64,000 nucleotides of DNA from Smittia aterrima (GCA_033063855.1 CP093829.1:24893537-24957536); one strand, 5' to 3'. Counted from the stretch's first letter, positions 41,601 through 56,600 are shown. A program made the numbers and translations. The notes: generated by a model not told the origin, from the letters alone.

Positions 41601-44600
41601 TTCACGCTTCATCATCAATCCAAATCTGTTTCTCAATTTATCGTGCTGTGCTTCTCATCAAACTTTTCCCCTGACTCATGGCATTTCATGAAGCCAAAAG
41701 ATTACTGATGAGAGGGATTAGAGTCTCACAGCTAGAACGACTGTCATAACACGCCACGGAAGCCGAAGCGACAACACGTGGACAACGACTTAGGAGAATC
41801 TTTGTAATCACTTGAAATCGTTCGTCCACCTTAACTTTAATTTAGAAGAAGAAAAGAAAGTCGCTTTTGTTATTGACACATGAGAGACTCAATTTAATGT
41901 CCACGTAGGAAGGAAATGATTTTCCAGGCCGCGTAGCTTTCAACTTCTTCGGGCCATTAAAATTCGCCTCGCACAAGGAAATGTCGTTACGTTCTGAGCC
42001 GTTTTGTTTTCATTAAAAAGTTGAGCGACTTTCTTGTGAAATAAAAATCCAAAGCGCGCCTCGTGTTAATAAAAAGAAATAAAACAGATTCGCTTCCTTT
42101 CTGGGCTTTGAGGCGTCATGTTGCGGAAAAGCTTCGTTGTCGTTGAATCGAACTCAACGATCCGTCCGTCGCTCGCTCGTTCGCCTTGCTCTCGCTTTCA
42201 AAAGCGAGGAACTCGGAACAATGGCAAAGAAACCTGAATCGATGTAATGAATGTTTATTCCCTCTGTTTTGGCTTTGCTGCCACAACGAAACGATAGAGT
42301 GAGGGAGAGAGAGACTAGCACAACAAAAAAAAACTTCTTATGTTTGTCATCGAGCACACAGTTCCATTATGTTGCCCGAGAAAAAATTGTGTTCTCGCTT
42401 TCGTTTTACTTCATCGTTTGTTGATTCTCAGATTGTTTCTACTTTATTGTATTCGTTTTATTAAAGCACGGTTCTTTATAGAATGGGTGAATTAAATTTG
42501 AGGTTTTTATTATCTTTTTCGCTTTTTTTCTCCTCCTTGCCCGTGCACAGCTTTCTTTCATGTCTCATCTCATCTGCAATAATGGCTCAACATAAAAATG
42601 TTCTTACTCTCTCTCTCTCTTGCTTACTTTCTGTTCTGTCAACTTATTTGTGCTGTCTTGCTGAAGACATTCTGATTCAAGAGTTTTTATTGAGCCACGG
42701 AGAGATAGATCGAGGCAGCAAACAGAAATATAAAAAGTGACAGAGCGAATGTAATGAAGAATCTCCCAAGTGAAAATTGTCGGGGTGGGTGTTTGCGTCA
42801 ATCTAATGTTGCTTTTGTTACCGCGCTGGTCGAGCGATTGTAAATCACTGGTAGTTGCCACTCACCGTCACGTTTTAACATTAAAAGGCGAAGAGAATGT
42901 GGAGCATAAAAAATGATTCGACACAAAAGGAAAGAAACTGAAATGAGCGACGAAACGATGAGACCCTCAATCAAAGTTAATGTTGTGAAAATAAAAGTTG
43001 AAGAAGAAAATTGAGAATCTTCTGAAGAAGCCTCGAGCGTGAAATTTCTCAAACACAAACAACATGCTCTCTCCCGTTTGGGGGATTTTAATCAAATCTC
43101 TTCGTTTATTAATAATTAATTGAATAGAAAAAAAATGATTTTTTTTTGCTCTGTCGAGTTTGAAATGAGAAATTGAATTATTGAATGAAATCAAAGAGAG
43201 ATAGCGAAAGGATTGGAAAAGCTCCGAATTGATCGGTAGCTTGCTTCGAAAATTTTGCGCTTGTTAAAGCAAACATACCGCGTTTGATAAATCACGAAAT
43301 TCCCAATGTACACAGCTCGCTCGATTTCCGCTAGCTTTTCACTCGAAGACTCATTAAAAAAGGAAATTAAATTAGAGGAAAAGTTTTTCCTCTCCTCCGC
43401 TTTCTGATTCGATCGTCTTTTTAAATTAAGAGTTTGTCTTCATTTTCATTTGACTCCCTTTTGTTCATCACGCTTCAGAAGATTCACTGGAGACTTGATA
43501 CGATACTTGACGATTTGTCCCTGTCATGCGATCGAAATAATTAGGAAGTTTGATTATAAATTAAAGTCTCAGAAAATTATTTGTCAATTTCAGACTTCGC
43601 TGGAAAAATTTTTATAGAAAAATCAAAGAGAAAATTGTAAACGAGTTCGTCGTTTTAAGCGAAGTGTTTGAATTGCATTAAAGTGGCATTCGAGCTGCAA
43701 ATGCGATTAAGTCGCTCGTTGATAATGAGATCAAGCTGGATTTATGTTTCTCTTTTCTAGCAAGAGTCGCTAAGCCTTTAAGACTCAATCATTGATGCTG
43801 AACCTTTCCCCCCGTTCTTCCAGCTGCAGCTGCACTCAGCGAGCTAATTTTCTTCGCCATAAAACGTCTCTGGCATGAAGAAAAAAGAATCTCAAACAAT
43901 TTCGAGATAATGCTTTCAATTTTCCTCAATAAATTCAGTTCACAGTGCGGCAAAAATATTAAATGAAAAATGTAGAGAATGCCACAAGAACAGTTTTTTT
44001 TCTTTCTAGTGGAGAAAAATAAAAATATTAATGGATTTCCGGTTTAGTGCAGAATGCAACACATTTCTCGAGCTGGAAAGAAGGAATTACATGAAATATG
44101 CGAAAGTCATTTCATTCCCGTCCTTCTTGCCCGCAAACTGCTGCTGTCCACGGTCATGAGAAACTTATTGTCCGCCACATTCAGAGCGATAGGGTTGTTT
44201 ACGGATATCTCAGAAAATCGTTTGCGAAGGCAAACTTAATGATTTATACTGAGAAGTCGAGACAACTCTTTCGTAAGCGAGTCGAACGATTGGGGGAGGA
44301 CTCATGGAATGCAAAAAAAAGAGAATTTGCGGTAAAGGCTTTTAATTCCCTGTGATTTAGTTTCGTTTTTTTATGCGGCTTCTGTGCTCATTTTTTCTAT
44401 TAAACGAGAACATAAAAGCTTTATTTTTAAAAAGGAATGCGCGGCTGAGAGAGATTATTGCTGTTGATAAAGAACAAATAGAATATTGTGGCCCTCAACT
44501 GCTCTGATTCGATGCCTCCCCCTAACAGACGATAAAACTATTGCCGAAGAATTATTGCTTGCTCGCGATTGTGGCCGTAAAAAAAAAGTCCCGCAAAACA

Positions 44601-47600
44601 AGTCGCAATGATGAACAACAGCAGCGAAAAAAAAGTTGGATTGCGACGTAAATCTCTGATAGCTTGAACTCAGGGAGGCAACTTAGCGGCATAACTCACC
44701 GGGATCAGACAAATGGACTCTCCTTTGCATGACTTAATTAGCATAATGCTAGAGGAAGCAACGATAGTTTGATAGAACGCTATTTGCAGTTCGCGGCTTC
44801 CCCTTAACATTCAATCAATGCCGCTTAGCATTCCTACGAGTTCACTCAACATTATTGTTCGCCATTAGCTCGACCATCACTAGAACCTGTAAACAATTGA
44901 ACGTAGGCGGTTGGAGAAAGAGTGAGAGAGCAAAAGTTTGAATTAAAAACTCGTTCATTTTCTTCTACAACTTTGTTGTGAAGCGAAAAATCCGCAAAGG
45001 AAAAAGTGGCACTGAAAGGCCATAAATTTGTTTTCTTTAGACATTTTCTTCGGGACAAAAAAGTCATCAGTGAAATGGCAGGCAAGCGGAATTGGATACT
45101 AAAGGGAAAGAGCAAACTTTTGCTATTTGGCAAATATTAATTACACTTCTTAATGGTTTTGGTTTTTTTTTTTGAGAAAGAGAGTTGAGTGTTGTTGTCG
45201 CTTTGCAATCTGTTTCGATCTGAAATGCTTTCCCATAGACCTCAGAGATAGGTTTTTTTTTTTTGGCAATGGCTGTAGTCGTTTTGGTCATCTCTTTACG
45301 AGTTTTGGACGCTTAACCCGATCATGAATCATTCCTTGGTGCCCCGCTATCATATACACAACTCATTGAGCCATAAAAGAACAATTCCGGCGACTAACGA
45401 TCAATTAAAGCTTTTACAACTCTCGGACGATGAACTGAGACTCTGCCCATTGTCCGAAAAAGCACAAAACTTAATTTTGACGCTGATTAACTGATTAGCA
45501 TGCGTCTCTCTTTCACTAGTAATTCACACTTTGCTGTAAAATAAGCCAAAGCTCGTCGAGAGAGAAGAAGCGAAAAAATAAATAAAACGAAAGAAACGGA
45601 AAATCTCTTGGCGTGAAACGCAATAAAAGCGATTTGTTGAATTCATTTTCAATTTGTTTTATTGCTCGAGTATCACTTTTATCACTCGCTCGAGTCGCTG
45701 GCGTTTTATTGAAATATAAAACAACAATTTAGGGGGCGATTTGATCGAGCTGTCCAAGGGAAGGAGTCGAGAAAATTTTCTCTTGTTTATTTATTCGAAG
45801 TGAAAAGAAAAACCAATGAAATGTTCATCTGGCTCGATTCCATTGTCTTTGTTTTGAAAGATGAAAGAGAATGTGTTCGTTGTAAAGTTTTTCCTTCCTC
45901 TCGATGAACCTAATAAAGCGGCGTTGTTTATAAATAGAAAATCGACAACGAGCTCCAGTGAGAGATGAAAAGAATGGAAAACTAATTAAATTTCTAGCTG
46001 CAAGCTTCATGTCCAAAGCCAGAGATTCATGAAATTCTTTCGCAAACACGCAGGCAACGTCGTTTTATGAAATTGTAAATATTATTGTCTGCACTCTGCC
46101 GGAATCCAATTTATCCTCGGCACAGTTCGAGAGTTATAAACTTATGAGTCGAGTCCGAGTCGAGATTACCCAACGCGTTCATTTCTCAACGTCTGTGGAT
46201 CCGCAGATGAAATTAAAAGTTTAATTAACCTAATTCTTCTGTGATACATTCGTGGCGGTTACTCTAGTCGACGAGCTTTCCTTCATGACGTTCGTGGACG
46301 CTTTCAAAACGCTGCGGGAGAGAGAAAAAAAAATAACTGGCAGATGAGTTTAATTGCAATTTTTAAATGGCTCGCGTTTGTCTACTGCTCCTTTGCTGCC
46401 GCCACCCTCTTTCAATTCCACTAGTGGACGACAGTTTTACTCGACAACAGCAACGAAGAATTATGACAGCTGTAAACGCTGGAGACAATAAGCGGCTTCA
46501 TTTAATGTTTGCTGTTTCTCGTTGTGCAATTTTTTTTTGCTCTGACAGATAAATAAAGCATGACAAAGCTCAATCGCGAAAGATGAAAGAAAAACTAGGA
46601 TTGCAGTAGATAAGAAATTTTTCGCTTTGATTGCAAATCCTTCGCGATCTCATTGGCAATTCCTTGTTTTTTTTTCATAGAAAATTTTATTTTCTTTTGA
46701 GAAACTTTCTTTTTCCTCGCTGTCAGGATGCAACTTTGTTATTAAATTCTTTGTGAATGATGTAAACTGCTTGCGCTTCAAATGTTTTATAGCCTAATTT
46801 ACGAAAGGAATTTCCACTTAAAATGAAACAAAATGTATCGAAAAATAATTATAAGCAAAGCATTCAGTTCATAATAATTTGAAGTATCAAGCGAACATCA
46901 AAAGTGGTTTTAATTTCCAAACAATTTTCATCTTTCGCCCGCACATGTTGTGAAATAAGAAAATATTTCAGTTCCAAAGGAGATGGAAAATCGAGGCACT
47001 TAAAGGGGAGGCCATGTGGTTAACTCAACACTGAGTTCATAAACTAAGATTATTGTGAAGAATCGCACGAGCTCGTACGCCATTGAATGAAGCAATGTTA
47101 TAAACAAGACTCGCGATACAAAAAAGAATTTCAATAAATAATCATTTTTCACTTTATCTCGTGCATACAAAACAAAATCTAAATTAAGATCATTGCTCGA
47201 TGGATGAGAACGAAGAGTCTTTTCCCCAATTTAGAATGAAAATGAATTTGCTGCTGTGTTTGTATATCCCTCGAAGAGAAAAAAAATAATCTCGAGAATT
47301 ATGACGAATGATGATTAAAACTTTAAACATCATTCGATGCTGAGATTGAAAAATTGGACTTCGAAGGGAAGAAAGAAAAATAAAACAGAAAAACTCCATG
47401 AATAACGAAATCAAAAACAACATTCGGAGATTGTAATTTATTTCTGTTGGTAGCGATAAACAGCATCGAGAAAATGCCACGTAACAGCAACAACAAAAGT
47501 GAGATTGTTGTTTTCACTAGCATTAAGAAATAAAATGCCCGGACAAGCTCGAACTCCCTCAAATGAAGTGAGTTGAAAGAAATGTTCTTTTAAATTGGAG

Positions 47601-50600
47601 CGAGAAAGAAAAATGATTTTTCATAAACCTAAGAAGAAGAAGTAGAAGAAAAAGACGATGAAAATCATTTGAGAGAGTTTCGTATTTGATAAATGACGAA
47701 GCGATTGTTATTGAAAGTCTATCAATTCCTTTCCACCCATCGAACGGCTTAATAACGAGCCTCTTCACGTTTGAGATTCTCTGTCCCTTGTAATGAGAAA
47801 TGGTCACAGTTAGCCTGAGTTAATATTTATTTTCAACTCAAGCTCGATTATTATTGTAAATCCTTTTAGTCACGCACCCGATTCTTCTTCATCGCGTCCC
47901 ACAAGAATATTTCGAAATGGAAATTAGTGACGACGATGGATTCATTTTCTTCTCGCCGTCTTTAAATCACCAAACTAATTAATTAATTCCCATCTTCACT
48001 CTTTTTTCCCGTTCGCGGTGCTGTGTAAACAGATTAATTTTACAACGTGTATTAGTCGATTCGCCTTCATTAAAGGATTAATCAACGGAGCAACGAGTCG
48101 AGTCAACGATTTAATGAAACGGGAACAGATTAATAAATCTTTCATCCAGAACGAAAATCTTTAAGCTTCACTTGCGGGAACATAAAATTGGCTTCAAGAG
48201 TTTCAAGGAAAAAAAAGTTTCAAATTAAAAACAAATAAGAATTCTGATCACATCATCTGCTTGCTTGGATGGTTTGAGGAGGGAGGGGGAACTGGAAGGG
48301 GGTAAAACTGAGAACTTTAAGACACCACCAGCGATGATGACAGAAGTGTGCCAGATCTATTTGTTTTCCGCCCGAAGCTCAGCGCAAAACTTTTTCTTCC
48401 GTCGTTGTCTCGAGCAATTTATGAGCGGCATAGCCCGTCGTTGCAAATGCTTGCACAAGCAAATATGAAATTTATTGCTCTCATGACAATGCAAAGAGAT
48501 GAAAAATGATTTTTCCATCGAATCCAAACAACATCGGAACACAACAACGACAATTAAAGCCACATGCGAGTGGTCAGAGAAAGTAGGACTTTCCAAATGA
48601 TTTCTCGCTTCGGAATCTTTTCTCAAGAAATTCGTTCCAGCTTCTCGATGACTGCGATAAAAATAAAATACATGACGCGATATCTCTTGTATGTGGAGAA
48701 TCGTGTTTACATGTGGTCGGCTTGGACCATTCAAACTGGTTTTCCAACATCACAACGTCTTTCGCACTCGATCGGCCTTTCAATTTGTAAGAAAACTGAA
48801 ATTTGTACGGGCTCTTAACGACTTTGAGCTCTCGATATGTTTTCACATTTCGCATTTTTTTCTTTCTTTTTTTTTTGTTCGTCTTCCTCTTGGCCCGATT
48901 GTAAGAAAGGCCGTGAATAGAAGACGAGAGAAAGATTACTTTTGGAGTCAAATAAAAAGGTCTTCGATGTGTGTTGCCCGAAAAATAAAATTGAGATTTG
49001 AGCCGTCATGATAAGTAGCGTAATTTAAATTCCCTCGGCGCTTTAATGATGTGAGCGAATGCTTGTTTTCTCTAGCATTATCTACAGGCCATGGAAATCA
49101 ACTATTGTAAGCGACTGTCAAAATATTTCTTGGTCCAATTTTCATATGCGATAACCCTGTAGCTGAAATTATGGAAATTATCCGTTTTATCGCGGTCTTT
49201 CTTTCTCCTTTCACTGACGATCTAACGAACAAAAATAAAGAATGTATGTTAGAGATAGAAGAACGATAAGAAAAAAAAGCAGCTCAAGCAATTTTGGTCG
49301 AGTCGACGACAAATGAATTATCGAAGCTTTTCGGACTAAATGCGAATGAGAGCTTACTCTCGACTATCTCTCATGTGTGTGCTTTAAGTGTGAATTTAAT
49401 AGAATATCTAGTACCTACTTAAATGAGATTAAGATAAATAGACTTTCACTGTTAGCTCTTTTCTTTCATTCCCCTCTTGTCAAGGGTTCGAATGCTCTGT
49501 TGCTATTTGCGATTGGGATAGAACACGTCGCTGAAAGGAAATCTATAACAAGACAGATAGTTTCGAATGCGAGAACAGGCGAAGATAAAAAGTATAAAAT
49601 AAACTGCTAATGACCAAGCGATAATCTACTTCCATGGCTTTTTACCTCATTAGAAAAAAAAAAGAAACGAGATTCCAAATCGAGCGATTGACTTCTCATG
49701 TATATTCATGGAAAGCGGTTAGCCCACTGGATAAGTAATCGAAATTCTCAAAGCACATTGATTGATGGAGAGAAATGAGATGACGAAGAGCCTTAGTTTT
49801 AAATCAAAAATGATGTTTGATGTGGTCGCTTCATTTAAGCGACAGTCTAACGAACAGGAATTGATGAATAAAACATTTTACGTTAATGAACGGTGATTGA
49901 AATTTTTCCATGGAAAGAAAGCTTTTTCTGCTTTTGCATAATAAATCCAACCACGACGACGTGAATAACTAATTGAAGCCTTCAATTATTGAAGCATTGC
50001 GCAAACCAACTACGACGAGGTGCAACCGTCGGACGTAATAATAATGATAAGCTCAAGGTGATGCCGTTCGTTTTACCATTTGTAGCTAGACGATGTTGAA
50101 TGAAACAAAATTGGACTTGACAACTTTAAATAAATCAAGTTTGGAGTTTGAGAGAGAGAAGAGAAATTTTAGTATAACTTGCTTTGCTTAACTCGGAATG
50201 AGGAAAACAATGAAGCGACCTGTCATGCCGGAGTTTCTTGTTTCTTTTCTTTCCATCTCACCTGTCGCTTCCAAAAAATCTTTGCGAATAGTTTACGTTT
50301 CCCTGCGAATGCAAAATTCAATTAAAATCTTTGCTCTCTCCCCCTCGTCATGGGCGCAGAAGTGAAAACATGTTCTGAAATTAATTATAATTTTCCTGTT
50401 GATGAGGTAAAGCATTTTCCCTTGACGCCCTCTCCATTATTCTCGAGCGTCTTTCATTGTTTCTCATCACAACTATCGTCTTCTCTTGTCGTCGCTCATT
50501 CGCTTCGAGTCGTCTATTATTAGAGAAATATTAAATTCTTTTGTATTTTTTCCTCTTGCCTTTAAAATTATCGTCATTGTCGCTTCCATCTCTTTCGATG

Positions 50601-53600
50601 CAATTATTGTGCTACACTCAATTCCCTCTGCTCAACTCTCTTCGCAACTTAGCAACTTCTCGGCTCTTGCAGCAGAAGATAAGAAGGATGTCGGCATTTA
50701 AATTTTTCAATTAAAATTACAAGGAAAGCGGAAATTTTCACCGGAGAGAAACGAGTGCCATTAACAATTGCTGCATATGACTTCAAGAGCTATTCGCTTA
50801 GCAGTGATTTTCCAATTCAACTCATCTCTTTGTTTTTCCCTCTTGCGCTTCAAACAATAAGAGAGGAAATGTGTTGATAAACACAGCCTTACACTCGAAT
50901 TAAGGAGCTTCGGGAATTTTTGAATGTGATCGAGTTGACTCCATGTCGTCCTAGAGACATGATACTGAAGAAAAAAAATCAGATTGTGAATAATGATTCG
51001 GTGAGGAGCTTGAGAACCTCTTCACCATTTATAATCTTCAACCTTTCGTCGACAACGAATCATCGTCTCCTGATATCATTCAAATCGCAGTTTTAATGGG
51101 AAAACTTCTTGGAGCATGGAAAAATCTCGATTTAAATTCCGAAAAGATGATGAGCAAGTGTCGTTCTGACGTTTTGAGCGATGAGAGTAGTTTGAGAGAC
51201 AAAGAAGCGGACGTAAATGTGAAAAATTCGATGGCACGAATCGTGTGGGTTTGCGAGAAGATTTCTTTATTAAACTTCTTTGTAGGAAACGTCTTAATTT
51301 TTACGTGAGCTGATCTCCAGCATGCCGATAGTTTGTTTCTTCGTTTACTCCGCGAGAGCATCAACAATGGTTGATTACAATTTAATGCCGTGGTTGGTAG
51401 CATGAAGTTCAAAGATAAAACGATTGTGCATGGAGCAAAACAGGGAATTGTTCTTGGAACTTAAGCCAGCTGTGTTGAATCTCTTGAGAAGTTAAGCCTC
51501 ATTGTGAGCACGCCTCGAAAATGAAAATGATCTGATTAATAATTCTTCATTTTTCACTCGGTTGTTTCTTAATTTATGCTGAGTCGCTCCAAATCCACAC
51601 AATGCTTCTCCGCTTGTGTATTCGGGAACGATATTTACATAAAAACGACCGACTTGGCATCTTTCGATAACAACTCGTTGCTCCTCGTCCATTTTGGAAT
51701 GAGCCCCGGTCGATTCTAATTAAGAGCCGCTCGTTCAATTTTGTCCAACGACCGATGAACATTCCAAAGTCACAAAACATAAAAATCTAAAACTCTTCCA
51801 TCCACAAATTTAACAACATCGGCGATGATAAAAAACGAAAGATAAGACATTAAAAGTTTTCATCACGCTCACAATCCAAGATCTGACAGAACATGAAATC
51901 TAAATAAGAATAGAGAAGAATGAAGGAGACGAATGGAGGCTTTCGAAGCATTATAATTATTACCTTGTCATTTCGAATCATTATTGAGCATCATTAAACT
52001 TCTTTTTCTTCTTAATGATATTCCAAAGAGGTGAGGTGAGGTGATCTCTGCGTGTATTTGAATGCATGTGCGTGTATGTTTGTCGCTTGCGGTGTAACAA
52101 GTTGTGATGATGATCGAAGAAAGGCAATGAGCTTTCGAGTTCATCGAACTTTAACACGAGGAGAGGTTTCTTTTTTTTCGTTTTCTTCGACGACCGAGAG
52201 TAGGAAGAAGAAACGTGAAGCAAAGAAAAGACCAGAAGAGTTTTAACTGGGAATGAAGTGGAGAAGAAGAAAAAGTCGTTTCTCGATCAGAAATGAGAAC
52301 AAGCAACCATCATGTAACAACAATGATATTTAAGAACGTTTCGAAATTAAAAATACGAGTAGCCCACAAAGCTCGAGGTTCTTTCTTTCTTACTCAGCAC
52401 GAAGACGTTGAAAGAATTAAAAATGTTTCCTCCTGACGTTTCTACCGTATCATCATTACAATTAAGTAAATGTAATGTCTTGTGCCTCCGAAATAAAATA
52501 AACGAAGACCAGTTCCGGGTGACCAGTTGAACATTGACTTCACCAATTGTTTGCGAATCAATTCGACTTTAAATATAATTTTAATTAATTCGTGGATGAA
52601 CGCTTTAACAGTTGAGATGTTAAAAGTTGAGAAGCTACAACTGGTCGAGAGCCAAAAGGGGAAGGAATCCGAGAAGAACAAACAGAAGAAAAACAAATAA
52701 TTACAAACGAATCGACCGAAACAAATAACAAACATAATGGCTATGAATAATTCTAATGTTCTCTTAAAAGAAACATCATCATGAAGAGTAATGGAAATAA
52801 AATAGAATAAAGCGAAGAATTGCTTCACCACCTCATTGCACCCGGCATCGAACGAAACAGACAAAAAGAAAACAAAACAAAAAAAATATTAAAGATTCTC
52901 TCGGATTGTTTCCTTTAACTTCCACGTCTTGTCATCGCTTTAATGCGATGTGTGTTTTTTGCTTCGGTCACAGAGATTCGATTCGAAATGATCATTAAAG
53001 CATTGTTCCAAATGGCCGAAGCCGGAGGAATATTTGTGACGATGACTCGCCCAGTCATAATGTGGCGGAACAGAAGGTTAGTAAGCTCATTCGTAGACAC
53101 GACTGGAAGAATCTTGTGCGAATGAACGCAGAAATTGATTATCATCGATGAAGATGGATTTATCTGTGTAATTATTGAACTGAAGTGTCTACTTGGGATG
53201 AGGGCGGGGGTCACCTCAAGTGGATATGGTAACGACTCTTTAATTCAATGCCAATGACTAGTCACGATTTGACCATAAAATTAATGGTCTTCCACTTCAC
53301 TCTTTGGCTTTCTCTCCTCCGTACTCCCATCATCCGCTGACGATGATGCTCGCTAAGAATTTCTAATGAAATTTTTATTGATTTTATACTTTGATGACAT
53401 CATAGAAAAGGTTTAAAGGGAAAAAGTTTCGATCACTTCGACTCTTCCTTCGAGTGGTTGACAGAATCTTTTATTTATGACAACGGCAGTTGCCACATGA
53501 AAGGCTAAAGGAGGAAAACTTTTCAAATCACGGAAGAAAAAGTTTATCAAGTCTCTGGGACAATAAAATTAAAAAGTAAACAAAGAGTTTGTCGCTGCTT

Positions 53601-56600
53601 TTCGGGCCTTAAAGGGTTGAGCAAAGTCTTCTCGGAATTCATGCGACAAAAGAAATCAAATAGCTGACGGGGCTTGCTGAGATTTGTCTTCTCGAAAATC
53701 CATTCGAGAAGAAACAGAACTTCAGCGCAAAGAGTCGTTAGGTTAAAAAGAAGTCAATCCAGTTTCAGATTTCTGTTGATCTTACGCATAACTGCGTCCG
53801 TTAAGCATGCTGCGGCTGCTGCTGCCAGTTGGACCAGAATTGTAGGTTTCTTGATGACTTTTACGAGACGATCATATAAGCTAATAAACATAACGGCACA
53901 TCCGGCACATCGAACGTTTATTTTTCTCCGATGTTCTTGTATTAAAGCTCAAATATTTTCTTTTGGAATTCATCTTGACAAGAGGGCAACACGATCGCGA
54001 TGATGAAGATGTTGTCTTAACACAAATTTCAACCGAAAACGCGAAGCGACGACATGGCAATTATTTATTTAACGAGAAAAAAAAAGTTTCGAATGTGATT
54101 GAGTCAATTTTTTTCTCGGAAATTGAATCACTACGGAATTTAAAGTTTGCAATGGAAGTCAATTTCTTGATATAAAAAAAATCTTATCGAGTTGTTACAG
54201 TGCAAGATCCGCTCGTTGAAGTCAATAAACAAACGAAGAAGAATTTGATAAAAATAAAAAAAAAAGTTAGTTCCATTCGAATTTCGAGCTTCGATGAAAT
54301 GTTTATCGGAACGTGTGGCAGATTGCAACGAGCGAGAATCGAGAGTAGCGAAACAAAGATTGTGTTGTATAAATAAATAGAAAGCAATCAAAAAATTTAG
54401 AAAAGTAAAAAAAGTCGGAAACATTTTTCCGAGAGGATGAGCGTTCGAGTTTGGAGAAAATGGAAGACTTCTCTTCTCGTTCGAAGACTTTATTTGATCT
54501 ACATGACTGAATTTGATTTTTCAATCTCTCATCTACTGTACAAATAAAAAGCTTTCGACGCAAACTGAGACGACGGTTTGTGTTTTGACAGCGAGCTGGC
54601 GGTGGTCTTGATGCCAATTTATGATTTTCTTCCATTTCGCGGATTTGACGTGGCGAACTGAAAGAGTTGAAGAGAGCGGGAAATCCAGATGCGATTGCGA
54701 ATCAAACTGGTTTTCGCAATGCAACGAAACACTTAACGAATCGAACGAGCGAGAAGAAAAGAGTTGAACGTGAAACGATGAATTGCAAACGGGGATTAAT
54801 CAGTCAAGAATGTCGGGAATTCTATTGGCGCAGTATACGTGACTCTCTCCTCCTTTTTCTTCATCTCGATGAAGCACAACGAAAAGAAAAATTGAGTTCA
54901 CTAAACGGTTAAAACCAGATCACAAGTCCCCAGCGAGCAAACGAAACACTTAATGCTCTGTCGATGTGAAAAATGACGACGACGTTCGAAGGAAGTTAGC
55001 TGTGTTGTTGCGTTAACTCTCGTAAGCATTTCGACAAATAAATAACTCGCTATGTAACTCGAAGGGAAAAGAAATCATAAAGGAGCAAAGCGAGTGCACA
55101 AAATCACTTCATTTCATTATGGAGAGAAAACATGAAGCAGCGAGCGAGAAGAGCTTCGAGGCGAAGCGAAATTATTATGTACGAAACATAAAACAAGAAA
55201 AATTAATAATGTTGAGAATGGGCGGCGAGAGGAGAGAGAGAGCACGCGGGTGGATAAAGGAGAAGCTTGCTTGCTAGCCTCGAGGACATAAAAGTGACCT
55301 TCACCTTAAAGAAACGAGACGAACTAAGTCGTAATCGCCTTCTAACAAATTCAGGTCGTGTTGGCGAACATAGCTCCACATTTTTGAGCGACAGCAAAAG
55401 CTTTGGGACAAATTCATATGAAGTAGGAATTGATTCCAGATCAGCATTACTTGAGATAATTTCATTGCGTCAGCGACAAATTCGATTGCTTGAACTTGAA
55501 ACACGAGATCCCTTGTCATAGCTCCCCTATCGACCCTTTCGTCCAACCTTTGCCTAACATAAAATGACTAATGATTTAATATGATGTCGGTACGGTCTCT
55601 AGGGGTCATCGCCAAAAACGAGTTAATCTAAACAACTGCGAACATCGTGTCGAACAGGACGAGAACATATGTTGATAATCTCAAAACGAAAAGTTTTTCC
55701 GCTCTCTCAAAAGTCATGGAGATTTTCCTATTTGACGATGAATATTTCTTTCGGATGATGTGCAACCGACGAATTGTCTACACGTCGAGCCAAGATTGCA
55801 GAAATCCAGAACAAGCATTAAACCGACATTAAAAAATTATCGTCCGCTCGACTCGTACCGACAGCTGCATTGGAGAAAATTGTGCAATTTCTCAAACTAA
55901 AAACGTTCTCGAATCTAATAATTCTCTGTAGCTCGACTCACAACTAATTGCTTTCGTCTCTATCCTTTCATTCCAGATTATCCACGTGTTGACATCGGTC
56001 CAGAAAATCCATTACGTGTTGAACGTGACGGTACCGCTAAATTGGAATGTAATGTCGACGCCAAGCCCAAAGTAAGCAACGTTAGATGGACGAGAGACGG
56101 ACGATTCATCAGTTCATCACTTACACACACGATCCACCGAGTTTCAGTTCAGGATGCTGGCGAGTACGAGTGCTCAGCTGATAACGGTTTGGGAAAGACG
56201 GGCTCACAAAAAATCTTAGTTGATGTGTTATTTGCGCCCGTCGTGGTCATTGAGACGAAGACGCGTGAAGCTGAAGAACGTGAAAGCATTAACATCAAAT
56301 GTAACGTGACGTCGAATCCACCACCTGTTGAAATTGAATGGCTTAAAGAGGGAAATCCAGATTTCCGTCACTCTGGCGATGTTCTCGCAATCAGTGACAT
56401 TAAAGCTGAACACGCTGGAACTTACGTTTGTCGTGGTATCAACAATATGCGCCCTTATGGAGGAAAAGCTGCTGAGAGAGTTGGAAATACAACAGTCGCT
56501 GTCTTGGTTCGCCATCGTCCCGGAAAGGCTGTCATTACCCCAAACAAACCAGTCGTTCATGTCGGAAGCGGTGTCACGCTCACATGCTCTGCTAATCCTC

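Larger units (their letters stand above)
34538..55976 (+). other. ed: ed intron 4, 21.4 kb
   Basis: Runs from GTAAGT to CATTCCAG and separates Ig2 from Ig3. I see no additional Ig-type exon and no nested gene that I can support. Items inside it are an AT-rich imperfect palindrome at 39391-39450, microsatellites at 37746-37757, 38050-38060, 39751-39762 and 42607-42620, and a locally coding-like patch at 52915-53214. No transposon open frame is recognisable. Confidence 0.75.

Noticed and set aside
42483..42740. Signal-peptide-like frame in ed intron 4 as an alternative first exon for a short isoform
   Set aside because: No GTAAGT/GTGAGT-type donor in phase 1 was seen; its Leu/Ser richness comes from a CT microsatellite.
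49485..49500. GGGTTCGAA resembling a tRNA B box
   Set aside because: No A box or acceptor stem at the right distance, so no cloverleaf.
53674..54003. 109-codon plus frame with a short alanine run
   Set aside because: The alanines come from a GCTGC-type simple repeat; the rest is featureless and lacks homology that I recognise.
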